The translations under genes were made by a program, and so were the position numbers. Shown in pieces: positions 7,814-17,859 of a stretch of 64,000 nucleotides of DNA (positions are counted from its first letter, which is position 1; each line of letters opens with the position of its first letter). This stretch comes from Pseudomonadota bacterium (lineage in GTDB: Bacteria > Pseudomonadota > Gammaproteobacteria > Burkholderiales > Thiobacillaceae): assembly GCA_021820845.1 (NCBI GenBank), contig JAKADC010000002.1, forward strand, positions 62,001 to 126,000. Direction: 5' to 3'. The notes beneath the pieces were generated by a model, which saw only the letters and a program-made list of their open reading frames with translations, did no database searches and was not told the origin of the DNA.

Positions 7814-9013
7814 GTGAAGCGCGACGATATTGAATTGAACGGGAGCAAGATCTTGAAGCTCGCACTACTGAGCTACAGCCAGCAGAACCTGGAGGCGCTG
7901 CGCAGGGTGGTGTCCTCGTGGGATGGCGCGGTCGCCATCACCGGCACCGACGGCGGTCTCGAACTCGCCGCCCCCCTGGCGGAGCAGGAGCGGCCCGACG
8001 TGCTGGTCGTCGACAGCCGGTGCGAGCATGCGGGCGACCTGGCCGCGCTGGAGACGACCACGGCGCGGTTTCCGGCGATGACCGTCATCCTGCTCTGCCC
8101 CAATGCGAGCCCGGAGCTGCTGCGCGATGCCATGCGCATCGGCGTGCGTGAACTGCTATCCGCGCCGCCCGATGCGCACGCGCTGCTGGCGGCGCTGGAA
8201 CGCGTGCGCCAGCGCCTCGACCTCAACAAGCCGTCGCGCAAAGCGGGCCGGATCATGTCCTGGATCGCGTGCAAGGGCGGGAGCGGCGCGACCTTTCTGG
8301 CGAGCAATTTCGCCTTCGCCCTGGCGGCTCCGGAAAGCAAGCGCGTCGCGCTGATCGATCTGAATCTTCAGTTCGGCGATGCCGCGCTGTTTCTGTCCGA
8401 CCAGGCGCCGCAGACGACCCTGTCCGAACTGGTCAGGGAGATACGCCGCCTGGACAGCGCGCTTCTGGTATCCAGCATGATCCATGTCACCCCGCACTGC
8501 CACGTGCTGGCGGCGCCGGACAACCTGGAGGAGGCGAGCCTGATCAAGCCGGAGCATCTGGACACGCTGCTCTCGGTGGCGGCCAGCCATTACGACTACG
8601 TCGTCCTCGACCTGGGGCGTTCGCTCGATGCGCTCAGCCTGCGGGCGCTGGACAAGTCGGAAACGATTTTCCTGGTGATTCAGCTCACCCTGCCTTTCAT
8701 CCGCGACTGCAAGCGGCTGATTCATGCGCTGAACGCGCTGGGGTACAGCCGCGACAGGCTCTCCCTGGTGGTCAACCGCTACGAAAAGGGCGGCGACATC
8801 TCGATCCAGGATGCGGAGCGGGTGCTCGGCCAGAAGATCGCGCGGATCGTGCCCAACAGCTACCGGGCCGTGGCGGCCTCGGTGAACCAGGGCGTGCCGC
8901 TGCTGAAGCTTGCGCCTCGCGACGCCGTGAGCAGGGCGCTCGCCGAACTGGCCGAGACCGTCGAGGCGCCGGCAAAGCCGGGCGGCTGGCTGCGGGATAT
9001 TTTCAGGAGGTGA
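7814..9013 (+). CDS. tadZ: TadZ/CpaE ParA-like ATPase
   Basis: A two-domain localisation ATPase. The N-terminal ~120 residues look like an atypical receiver (LALLSYSQQNLEALRRV, PDVLVVDSR). The C-terminal part is a MinD/ParA-type ATPase with a deviant Walker A, CKGGSGATFLASN, and YDYVVLDLGRS. TadZ proteins mark the pole or assembly site for the Tad machine. Start choice is uncertain: GTG 7814 and TTG 7853 are each preceded by GGGAG at the same 7-base spacing; I chose the more common GTG. It sits directly before the tadA motor gene. Confidence 0.88.
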   Translation: MKRDDIELNGSKILKLALLSYSQQNLEALRRVVSSWDGAVAITGTDGGLELAAPLAEQERPDVLVVDSRCEHAGDLAALETTTARFPAMTVILLCPNASPELLRDAMRIGVRELLSAPPDAHALLAALERVRQRLDLNKPSRKAGRIMSWIACKGGSGATFLASNFAFALAAPESKRVALIDLNLQFGDAALFLSDQAPQTTLSELVREIRRLDSALLVSSMIHVTPHCHVLAAPDNLEEASLIKPEHLDTLLSVAASHYDYVVLDLGRSLDALSLRALDKSETIFLVIQLTLPFIRDCKRLIHALNALGYSRDRLSLVVNRYEKGGDISIQDAERVLGQKIARIVPNSYRAVAASVNQGVPLLKLAPRDAVSRALAELAETVEAPAKPGGWLRDIFRR

Positions 9014-9019
9014 GTCGGG

Positions 9020-10429
<1,410 letters not shown>

Positions 10430-10437
10430 GACAGGCC

Positions 10438-11412
10438 ATGGACTATCTGTATCTGATTTTTCTGGTGAGCGCCTTCTTCGCGGTGGTGCTGCTGCTGGAG
10501 GCAGGCTACACCGCGTGGAACGGCAAGCTGGGGCCGGAAGCCAAGCGCATCCGCCATCGCCTGCAAGCCATGGCGGCGGGTGGCGCGCCTGGCGCCGAGT
10601 CGAGCATCGTCAAGCAGCGCCTGTTGTCCGAAGTGCCGGCGCTGGAGCGCATGATGCTGCAGCTGCCGCGCGTGCAGCGCATGGATCGCCTGCTGGTGCA
10701 GTCGGGTCTGGGTTGGTCGATGTCCAAGTTTCTGGGGCTGACGCTGCTGATCATGATCGCGGCGCTGATCGTCGGGCTGCTGCTGAACTTCTACTGGCTG
10801 TTCGTCCTGCTGGGGATGGCCGCGGCCGCGGCGCTGCCCTACCTGTATGTCCTGAACGCACGCGACAAGCGCATCCATGCCCTCGAGGGACAGCTCCCGG
10901 ACGCGCTGGAACTCATGTCGCGGGCGCTGCGCGCGGGGCATTCCTTCCCCGGTTCGCTCGGCATGGTGGCGACCGAGGCGCCCGATCCCATCGCCGAGGA
11001 ATTCAAGATCACCTTCGACGAGATCAACTACGGTATTCCCATGCAGGACGCGCTGATGAACATGACGGCGCGCATCGCCAGCCCGGACCTGCGCTATTTC
11101 GTGATCGCGGTGCTGATCCAGCGCGAAACCGGCGGCAACCTGGCCGAACTGCTGGACAACCTCGCGAGGCTGATGCGCGAACGCTTCAAATTGCTGGGCC
11201 AGATCCGCGTGCTGTCGGCCGAGGGCCGCATTTCCGCCTGGATCCTGACCCTGCTGCCTTTCGCGCTGGCCGGCGCGATCCACCTGATTCATCCCAAGTT
11301 TCTGGCGGTCCTGTGGAACGACCCGGCGGGGCTGAAGATGGTCTACGTGGCGCTCGTCCTGATGCTGATCGGCATCGTCTGGATGCGCTACATCATCAAG
11401 ATCAGGGTATAG
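10438..11412 (+). CDS. tadB: TadB inner-membrane platform protein
   Basis: A 324-residue type II secretion system F-domain protein forming the inner-membrane platform with TadC. A transmembrane helix opens the protein (YLIFLVSAFFAVVLLLEAGY), two helices lie mid-protein (LGLTLLIMIAALIVGLLL; FVLLGMAAAAALPYLYVL), and the cytoplasmic T2SF domain has PDALELMSRALRAGHSFPG and VIAVLIQRETGGNLAELLD, both family hallmarks. Two C-terminal helices finish it. The gene begins 8 bases after tadA. Confidence 0.94.
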   Translation: MDYLYLIFLVSAFFAVVLLLEAGYTAWNGKLGPEAKRIRHRLQAMAAGGAPGAESSIVKQRLLSEVPALERMMLQLPRVQRMDRLLVQSGLGWSMSKFLGLTLLIMIAALIVGLLLNFYWLFVLLGMAAAAALPYLYVLNARDKRIHALEGQLPDALELMSRALRAGHSFPGSLGMVATEAPDPIAEEFKITFDEINYGIPMQDALMNMTARIASPDLRYFVIAVLIQRETGGNLAELLDNLARLMRERFKLLGQIRVLSAEGRISAWILTLLPFALAGAIHLIHPKFLAVLWNDPAGLKMVYVALVLMLIGIVWMRYIIKIRV

Positions 11413-11421
11413 GTGGCAGCG

Positions 11422-12384
11422 ATGAGTCCACAGCAAATTCTTTTTCTGGCGGTGATATTCGTGGCGGTGGTGCTCGCCGCGCTTGGCGTGATGGTGTTGT
11501 TCAGCGCGGGGCCGGTACGCGAGCGGCTGATGCGGCTGAGCGCGCATGGCCGGGAGCTTGCGATCGAGGGCGAGAAGACGCGGCCGGAGCCGCCGCAGTG
11601 GCAGCAGAAGATCGTCGACATCCTCGGGCCGGCGGGCAAGCTGTCGCTGCCCAGCGAGGGTTGGGAGAATTCACCGCAGCGCCAGCGGTTCATGCACGCG
11701 GGCTACCGGCAGGACAACGCGCCGCTGGTGTTTTTCGGCGCCAAGACCGTTTTGACCTTCCTGCTGCCGGGACTGTTCATGGCGTATTCCGGCCTGCGCT
11801 CGGTCCCCCTGGAAAACCACACGATCATGCTGTGGATGCTGGTGCTCGCCGGCGCCGGCTATTACCTGCCGAATGTCTATCTGTCGCGCCGTATTTTTGT
11901 CCGCAAGCGCGAGCTGTTTGAAAACCTGCCGGACGCCATCGACCTCCTGATGATCTGCGTGGAAGCCGGACTGGGCCTGGACGCGGCGATCGCGCGGGTC
12001 GCGTCGGAAATCCGCCTCAAAAGCGAGACGCTGGCGGATGAAATGCATCTGGTCGGACTGGAGCTGCGGGCCGGGGCGACGCGCGAGCGTGCCTTGCGCA
12101 ACCTCGCCATGCGCACGGGGGTGGAAGAGGTGGATCTGCTCGTCACGATGCTGGTGCAGGCGGACCGTTTCGGCACCAGCATCGCCGATTCGCTGCGCGT
12201 GCATGCCGATTCGCTGCGTACGAAGCGGCGCCAGCGCGCCGAGGAGGCGGCGGCGAAGATCCCGGTCAAGCTGCTGTTCCCGCTGATCTTCTGCATCTTC
12301 CCCTCGATGCTGCTCGTGCTGCTGGGACCCGCGTTCATCAGCATCTACCGTGTGTTGCTTCCGACCATGGCCGGCGGAGGTTGA
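11422..12384 (+). CDS. tadC: TadC inner-membrane platform protein
   Basis: A 320-residue partner of TadB from the same T2SF family. It shows an N-terminal helix (ILFLAVIFVAVVLAALGVMVLF), central helices, and the cytoplasmic motif LPDAIDLLMICVEAGLGLDA with a following FGTSIADSLRVHADS, as in TadC proteins. C-terminal helices include LIFCIFPSMLLVLLGPAFI. ATG 11422 is chosen over GTG 11413 because AGGTGG lies between them. The gene starts 9 bases after tadB and completes the platform pair. Confidence 0.93.
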   Translation: MSPQQILFLAVIFVAVVLAALGVMVLFSAGPVRERLMRLSAHGRELAIEGEKTRPEPPQWQQKIVDILGPAGKLSLPSEGWENSPQRQRFMHAGYRQDNAPLVFFGAKTVLTFLLPGLFMAYSGLRSVPLENHTIMLWMLVLAGAGYYLPNVYLSRRIFVRKRELFENLPDAIDLLMICVEAGLGLDAAIARVASEIRLKSETLADEMHLVGLELRAGATRERALRNLAMRTGVEEVDLLVTMLVQADRFGTSIADSLRVHADSLRTKRRQRAEEAAAKIPVKLLFPLIFCIFPSMLLVLLGPAFISIYRVLLPTMAGGG

Positions 12385-12433
12385 AGCCGCGGCGCACCGT
12401 GCAGTCGCCGCGACCGGTTTGATGGAGACCGAC

Positions 12434-13612
12434 ATGAAGATTCGACTGACCTTGAAAGTATTGACGGCGAGCCTGCTCCTGGCTTCCTGCGCCCAGACGC
12501 CGACCGAGCAGGGGGCGCTCAACATTCAGCCATTCGAGGAAGTGCGGCACAGCTACGATCAGGCCAGGGCGCAGTATGCGTTGGGCCGCTATTACCACGG
12601 CGAGCTTCGCTACGAACAGGCCATCGAGGCGTATCGCCAGGCCCTCGTGCTGAGCCCCGGGATGGTCGATGCCCTGAACGCCCTCGGCGTCGCGTACGCC
12701 GAGAGCGGCCATTTCGACCTCGCGCGGCAGCAATTCGAAGCGGCGCTGAAACGTGCGCCCTATTCGGCCTATACGTACAACAACCTGGGCTTCGTGAATT
12801 ATCTGGCGGGCGATTACCTGGCGGCGGTGCGGGCCTACAGGGCGTCCCTGCGGCTGGATGGCAGCCAGGAAAAGGCCCGCCGCAACCTCGCGCTGGCTTC
12901 CAGCCGAATCGGCGAGGCACAGAGCGCCCACGCAGAGACGCCCGCTACGCCTGTTGCGGCGCAGCCGCCCGCTCAAGCGATTGCGCAGACAGGCGGTCAG
13001 CAGGGCGCCTGGGTCAAGGTTTCCCCGCAGGTCTACGAACTGCGGCCAGCCGTGGCAGCCACGCCGGCCACCCGGGTTGCAGACGCGGCGGCAGAGCGGC
13101 CCGCACGATCCGTGGCGCCGAAACGAACGGCCGCGAACGCCTCCGTGCCTGCAATCGACAGTGCGGGCGCGCACTCCAGCGAAGAGGGATCGTCGCTCAG
13201 GCTGACGGCTTTCGAGGCGTCCGCCGTGGCTGATACGCCGCACCAACAGGCGCCCATTGCGCCGCTGCGGGGCGTCGAGGTGTCGAACGGCAACGGAATT
13301 CGCGGCCTCGCCGCCCGAGTGGCCGGCTATTTCCATGGCCAGGGCGTGCCGCATGCACGCCTGACCAACCAGAAGCCGTTCACCGAGCCTCACACCCGTA
13401 TCGAATACCGTCCCGGCAGCGCGGCGGAAGCGGCAAGGATCAACGGCCTTCTGCCCCGGGCCGTGCCGGTGACGGCATCCAGACACCTGCGCCCGGACAT
13501 CCGGGTGCGTCTGGTGCTGGGGCGCGATCTTCAGCGCAACATCCTTGCCGGGCTGCCCTCGCCGAACGGCACCAAACTGGCCGAAGCGAATGCCGCACCC
13601 GACGATCTCTGA
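12434..13612 (+). CDS. TadD-like TPR lipoprotein with C-terminal LytR_C domain
   Basis: A 392-residue protein with a lipoprotein signal peptide (lipobox LLASC). Residues ~35-140 hold three TPR-like repeats (ALGRYYHGELRYEQAIEAYR; ALNALGVAYAESGHFDLARQ; NNLGFVNYLAGDYLAAVRAYR), as in TadD pilotin-like proteins. A long Ala/Pro-rich linker leads to a C-terminal domain (~305-385) with GVEVSNGNGIRGLAARVAG and a conserved charged end, the pattern of the LytR_C domain. Such a domain may contact cell-wall polymers (inference). It follows tadC after 49 bases and begins at ATG 12434 after GGAG. Confidence 0.8.
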   Translation: MKIRLTLKVLTASLLLASCAQTPTEQGALNIQPFEEVRHSYDQARAQYALGRYYHGELRYEQAIEAYRQALVLSPGMVDALNALGVAYAESGHFDLARQQFEAALKRAPYSAYTYNNLGFVNYLAGDYLAAVRAYRASLRLDGSQEKARRNLALASSRIGEAQSAHAETPATPVAAQPPAQAIAQTGGQQGAWVKVSPQVYELRPAVAATPATRVADAAAERPARSVAPKRTAANASVPAIDSAGAHSSEEGSSLRLTAFEASAVADTPHQQAPIAPLRGVEVSNGNGIRGLAARVAGYFHGQGVPHARLTNQKPFTEPHTRIEYRPGSAAEAARINGLLPRAVPVTASRHLRPDIRVRLVLGRDLQRNILAGLPSPNGTKLAEANAAPDDL

Positions 13613-13622
13613 CCGCTCGTCG

Positions 13623-14798
13623 ATGGCGATCGAGCCCGCATTTCGCGAGGGGCCATTCAACCCCGGGCTCGACACGCCTGATTTCGGGAGCTCCGGCAGC
13701 ATGCCCTCCTTCGTTGCAGACGTGGTTGCGGCGCCGACCCCGCGTGTGGCGCCGGATGACCTGCGCGGGATCCTGCGCGAACATGCGCTGCTGATCGGGC
13801 TGGTTGCCGCCTACTGGGTGGCTGCCCTGGCCGTCTCAAGCTATTACAAGCTGCCCGACGATTTGCTGTCCAATTTGGCGGGTTATGCGGCTCCGATGAT
13901 CATGCCCCTGGTTTTTGCCTTGTGCTGGCACGCCATTTCAATCATGGTGTTCATACGGCCGAAGCACTTGACCCGTTACGTGATCGCCAGCCTGAAGGAA
14001 AACCTCACGCGGGAAAGAGTGTCGTTCGCCTTGCCGGTGGTCCTGCTGGTTCCCGTGTTCGCCACGGCGTTCACTTTCCTGAAAAATGCCATTCCCGTCA
14101 TCCGGCCCTATACATGGGATGCGAGGCTATCCGCGTGGGATGCCCTGGTCCACGGCGGCACCCCACCGTGGATGCTTCTGCAGCCTTACCTCGGCCACCC
14201 GCTCGTCACGGGAGCCATCAATGTCCTGTACAACCTGTGGTTCTTCGTCATCTATGCGATTCTGATCCTGCAGGCCTTCGCCCTGAGGGACCGCAGGCTG
14301 CGCATGCAATTCCTGCTGAGCTTCGTGCTGATCTGGATTTTGCTGGGCACCGTCGGCGCGATCGCGTTTTCGTCGATGGGGCCATGCTATTACCCCAACT
14401 TCGCCCAGGCGAGCGGGCCGTATGCGCCGCTCATGGCCTATCTGAGGGGCGCCGCCGAACACGTTCCCGTCTGGGCCCTGAATGTGCAGCAGATGCTCTG
14501 GGACGATTATCAGAACAACAAGGCCGGGATAGGCAGCGGCATTTCCGCCATGCCGAGCATGCACGTGGCGACCTCGGTCTTGCTCGCGCTGTTCGGCTGG
14601 CGCTTTTCAAGGCGGGCCGGCATTGCACTTACGCTGTATGCCCTCGTGATCATGATCGGCTCCGTCCACCTCGGGTGGCATTACGCGCTGGACGGCTATG
14701 CGGGCGCGCTCGGCGCCGCGGTGGTGTGGTGGCTGGTCGGCCGTCTGCTGGTGCGCGAACCGCGTCACCCGATTGGCGCGCCGGGCGGGCCGCGCTGA
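13623..14798 (+). CDS. PAP2/Aur1-type membrane protein at the end of the Tad locus
   Basis: A membrane protein of about 391 residues with 6-8 hydrophobic helices. The C-terminal part has the PAP2 layout: SAMPSMHVATSVLLA followed ~30 residues later by GWHYALDGYAGALGA, matching the SGH and SRxxxxxHxxxD phosphatase motifs of the PAP2_3 (inositolphosphotransferase Aur1/Ipt1-like) group. Such proteins act on lipid phosphates or undecaprenyl-linked substrates. The start is uncertain: ATG 13590, 13623 and 13701 are all possible and none has a strong ribosome site. It closely follows the TadD-like gene, so it is probably cotranscribed. Confidence 0.75.
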   Translation: MAIEPAFREGPFNPGLDTPDFGSSGSMPSFVADVVAAPTPRVAPDDLRGILREHALLIGLVAAYWVAALAVSSYYKLPDDLLSNLAGYAAPMIMPLVFALCWHAISIMVFIRPKHLTRYVIASLKENLTRERVSFALPVVLLVPVFATAFTFLKNAIPVIRPYTWDARLSAWDALVHGGTPPWMLLQPYLGHPLVTGAINVLYNLWFFVIYAILILQAFALRDRRLRMQFLLSFVLIWILLGTVGAIAFSSMGPCYYPNFAQASGPYAPLMAYLRGAAEHVPVWALNVQQMLWDDYQNNKAGIGSGISAMPSMHVATSVLLALFGWRFSRRAGIALTLYALVIMIGSVHLGWHYALDGYAGALGAAVVWWLVGRLLVREPRHPIGAPGGPR

Positions 14799-14829
14799 CC
14801 GGCCGGCGTTTCAGCGGCGCCGAATCCGC

Positions 14830-16047
14830 TCAGTGCACGACGTCGTGGCGATGGCGCAGCCAGATCGCGGCCATCACGCCGCTGATGAAGAGGCCGAACA
14901 CCAGGACGATGGTGTGGATGTGCCAGTCGGCGCGCACCATCAGCGCGTAGGCACCGGTGAGCACCAGGATGCTGATATTCTCGTTGAAGTTCTGCTGGGC
15001 GATGGAGTGGCCCGCGCCCATCAGCAGATGCCCCCGGTGCTGCAGCAAGGCGTTCATCGGCACCACGAAGTAACCCGCCAGGATGCCCGCGAAGGTCAGC
15101 AGCAGCACGGCGGGCAGCAGGTTTTCCACCCAGATCAGCGCGATCGGCACGAATCCCAGCAGAATGCCGGCCGGCAGCACGCCGATGGCGCTCTGCAAGC
15201 GCACGAATTTGCCCGCCAGCACCGAGCCGATCGCGATGCCGAACGCCGACGCCGCCGTGAGCTGCGTGGCCTGGTCGAGTCCGAACTTCAGGTTGAGCGC
15301 GGCCCAGGCAATGATGAGCAGGCGCAGCGTCGCACCGACGCCCCAGAAGAGCGTGGTGACAGCGAGCGAGACCTGCCCGAGCGGATCGCGCCACAGGAGC
15401 TGGAAGCTGTGCGCGAAGTCGTGGAGGATGTACAGGGGAGACCGGCTGGGAAGCTTGTGGTCGATCGGCAGGCGCGGAATCAGCAGGTTGGCGAGCGCGG
15501 CGCCGAAATACAGGCCGGTGACGGCGACGATGGCGAATTTTGGCGCGATGATGACGTTGTCGAGCCCCCCGGCGGCGAGGATGCGCTCAGCGAGATGCGG
15601 GTTGATGAGCGCGCCCCCGATGATGGCGCCGAGCACGATCGCCGCGACCGTCGTGCCTTCGATCCAGCTGTTGGCGACGACCAGTTTTTCGCTCGGCAGC
15701 AGTTCGGTGAGGATGCCGTATTTCGCGGGGGAGTACATCGCGGCGCCGACGCCGACGATGCCGTAGGCGAGGAGCGGATGGAGCCCGCCCAGCATGGCGA
15801 GGCAGCCGCCGAATTTGAGCGTGTTGGCGATGAGCATGACGCGGCCCTTGGGCACTGCGTCGGCAAATGGCCCGACCAGCGGTGCCAGAACGATATAGGC
15901 GATGACGAAAACCGTCTGCAGCAGGGGCGAATACCACTCGGGCGCCGAGAAAAAGACCAGCAGGCCGATCGCTGCGAACAGCAGGGCGTTGTCGGCCAGG
16001 GCGGACAGGAACTGCGCAAGCAGGATGATGTAAAACGGACGATTCAA
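14830..16047 (-). CDS. lplT: Lysophospholipid transporter LplT (MFS)
   Basis: A 405-residue major facilitator superfamily protein with 11-12 hydrophobic helices. The N-terminus (RPFYIILLAQFLSALADN) and SPAKYGILTELLP are characteristic of LplT, which flips lysophospholipids inward for reacylation by Aas. The aas gene normally beside or fused to lplT is not in this window. The start appears to be TTG 16047, because the family's conserved N-terminus begins at that codon and no ATG precedes it; no good ribosome site is visible. It converges on the Tad locus and diverges from the lysR gene. Confidence 0.88.
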   Translation of the reverse strand: MNRPFYIILLAQFLSALADNALLFAAIGLLVFFSAPEWYSPLLQTVFVIAYIVLAPLVGPFADAVPKGRVMLIANTLKFGGCLAMLGGLHPLLAYGIVGVGAAMYSPAKYGILTELLPSEKLVVANSWIEGTTVAAIVLGAIIGGALINPHLAERILAAGGLDNVIIAPKFAIVAVTGLYFGAALANLLIPRLPIDHKLPSRSPLYILHDFAHSFQLLWRDPLGQVSLAVTTLFWGVGATLRLLIIAWAALNLKFGLDQATQLTAASAFGIAIGSVLAGKFVRLQSAIGVLPAGILLGFVPIALIWVENLLPAVLLLTFAGILAGYFVVPMNALLQHRGHLLMGAGHSIAQQNFNENISILVLTGAYALMVRADWHIHTIVLVFGLFISGVMAAIWLRHRHDVVH

Positions 16048-16208
16048 CGAGGGGAGGCCGGATTACGCTCGGCGCAACATCAGGCTTGCGCGAAGTGGAA
16101 GGTTGCAGGAAAGGTCAGACATTACAACGGCTTGATGGCGGGGCGGTTTTAACGCCGGCGGGTTTGTGGTTGAATAAAAATCTTTTCTGACCCGGGGGGC
16201 GTGATTTA

Positions 16209-17153
16209 ATGGCAGACCGGAGACTCCAAGTATTCTACACTGTCGCCAAGCAGCTCAGCTTTACCAAAGCCGCCGATATTCTGTACATGACGCAGCCGGC
16301 GGTGACGTTCCAGGTCAAGCAGTTGGAAGAGCATTTCAACACGCGCCTGTTCGAGCGCAGCCATGGCAAGATTTCGCTCACGCCGGCAGGGGAACTGGTG
16401 CTGGGCTATGCCGAGCGGATTCTGGCGCTGAGCGGCGAGATGGAGGCGCGCGTGGGCGAACTGACCGGCCAGGTGACCGGTCCGCTCATGATCGGCGCGT
16501 CCACCACCATCGCCGAATACCAGTTGCCGCGCATCCTGGGCGAGTTCAAGGAGCGCTTCCCGCAGGTGCAGGCGCGCCTGACCGTCGCCAATTCGGAAAC
16601 CGTGGCGTCGAAGGTGGCCGATCATTCCCTCGACGTCGGCCTGATCGAAGCCCCTTCGCACAATCCCAACCTGACCACGCTCGCATGCTGCGAAGACGAA
16701 TTGGTCATGATCTGCGCGCCGACGCACATGCTGGCCTCGCGCTCGAGCGTGAACGCCCAGGACATCGCCGAACAGCCCTACGTGTCGCGGGAGCACGGCT
16801 CGGGCACGCGCGAGGTGGTGGACGACTTCTTCAAGAGCAACGGCGTCAACCCGGACGATCTGCACATCGAAATGGAGCTGGGCAGCCGCGAGGCGATCAA
16901 GGGCGCGGTCGAAGCCAATCTGGGGGTGGCGATCATGTCGGCGTCGACCGTCACCAAGGAAATCCAGCTCGGCACTCTGTTCGCCGTGCCGCTGTCCCCG
17001 CGGCTGACGCGCGAGCTGTCGATGGTCTATGCGCCGGAAAAATTCCGCAGCAAGCTGCTCGACGCCTTCATCAGCTTCGTCGAAAACAAGTTCCAGCAGT
17101 GCAACGTCGACATCATTCCCTGGAAACGTCCGAACAAGGGGCGCGGCCGCTGA
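16209..17153 (+). CDS. LysR-family transcriptional regulator
   Basis: A 314-residue LysR regulator. The N-terminal winged helix-turn-helix is clear (LSFTKAADILYMTQPAVTFQ VKQLEE region, residues ~14-45), followed by the linker helix and a substrate-binding domain with TGPLMIGASTTIAEYQLPRI, the layout of the CysB/CbbR-like branch where SxTxxxY binds the effector. The effector is not evident. It diverges from lplT across a 161-base gap, and its stop overlaps the start of the next gene (TGATG), so the two are coupled. GGGGGGCG precedes the start. Confidence 0.92.
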   Translation: MADRRLQVFYTVAKQLSFTKAADILYMTQPAVTFQVKQLEEHFNTRLFERSHGKISLTPAGELVLGYAERILALSGEMEARVGELTGQVTGPLMIGASTTIAEYQLPRILGEFKERFPQVQARLTVANSETVASKVADHSLDVGLIEAPSHNPNLTTLACCEDELVMICAPTHMLASRSSVNAQDIAEQPYVSREHGSGTREVVDDFFKSNGVNPDDLHIEMELGSREAIKGAVEANLGVAIMSASTVTKEIQLGTLFAVPLSPRLTRELSMVYAPEKFRSKLLDAFISFVENKFQQCNVDIIPWKRPNKGRGR

Positions 17154-17521
17154 TGCGGGACAGCAAGCATCTCGTCTCGATCTTCCGATCCTTGTCGGAA
17201 CCGCGGCGGCAGGCCTTGCTGGATTACGCGGAATTCCTGGCCGGCAAGGAGGGCGCCGAGGCCGCCGCCGCGCCGCCCGCCGAGCCGTTGCCGATTCCGC
17301 GCCCAGAGCAGGAGAATGTCGTCAAGGCGATCCAGCGCCTGATGCAGACCTATCCCATGCTCGAGCGCAACCAGGTCTTCCACGAAGCCTCTGCCCAGAT
17401 GACGCGCCACCTCATGCACGGCGTGGGGGCGGCCGACGCGATCGACGAGCTGGAGCGCATTTTTGCGCGCCAGTATCAGCGGCACCTCGAGGCGCTGAAT
17501 AAAGACCTGCTGTCGTCCTGA
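17153..17521 (+). CDS. Conserved small protein coupled to the LysR regulator
   Basis: Encodes 122 residues, start ATG 17153 overlapping the lysR stop by one base. It is soluble and mostly helical, with an N-terminal LVSIFRSLSEPRRQALLDYA EFLAGKEG helix that resembles the short helices of antitoxin-like or DUF2281-type proteins, an Ala/Pro linker, and a C-terminal helix pair (LMQTYPMLERNQVFHEASA; AIDELERIFARQYQRHLEA). I do not recognise a domain with a known function. Tight coupling to lysR suggests it is made together with that regulator. Confidence 0.7.
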   Translation: MRDSKHLVSIFRSLSEPRRQALLDYAEFLAGKEGAEAAAAPPAEPLPIPRPEQENVVKAIQRLMQTYPMLERNQVFHEASAQMTRHLMHGVGAADAIDELERIFARQYQRHLEALNKDLLSS

Positions 17522-17534
17522 CGCGGCAGGCGCA

Positions 17535-17843
17535 TCAAGCGGACAGTGCGCCGCCGCAGTGCCAGCAACTCAGAAAATTGCCGGGGTTGCGTTCGCCGCA
17601 GTGCGGGCAGACTTTTTCTTCGCCCGGTCTCGCGTTCAGGAAATCCGCCAGTACCTCGCTTGCCCGTGCCGCCAGGCGGTCGTCCTCGACCCATATCTCG
17701 GGCTGCGCCTGCATGAAGGGAACTTCGCCCAGGGCCCCGGCCGCGTTGGCGTTGAAAATGTGCGTGGCGATGCCGACACAGGACAGCGCATCAACGGCCA
17801 ACTGGGCGTCGAGCAGCGTCGGCGCGATGTGAACCCGCTTCAT
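17535..17843 (-). CDS. DUF2007-type protein with C-terminal zinc ribbon
   Basis: Encodes 102 residues. The N-terminal ~70 residues have the ferredoxin-like DUF2007 pattern (a putative signal-transducing domain: APTLLDAQLAVDALSCVGIA then QPEIWVEDDRLAARASEVL). The C-terminus adds a zinc ribbon, CPHCGERN...CWHCGG. Function is unknown. It lies 16 bases downstream of the Fur-family gene on the same strand and is likely cotranscribed, so it may respond to the same metal or redox signal (inference). Confidence 0.75.
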   Translation of the reverse strand: MKRVHIAPTLLDAQLAVDALSCVGIATHIFNANAAGALGEVPFMQAQPEIWVEDDRLAARASEVLADFLNARPGEEKVCPHCGERNPGNFLSCWHCGGALSA

Positions 17844-17859
17844 CGAGCGGTGCGGGAGG

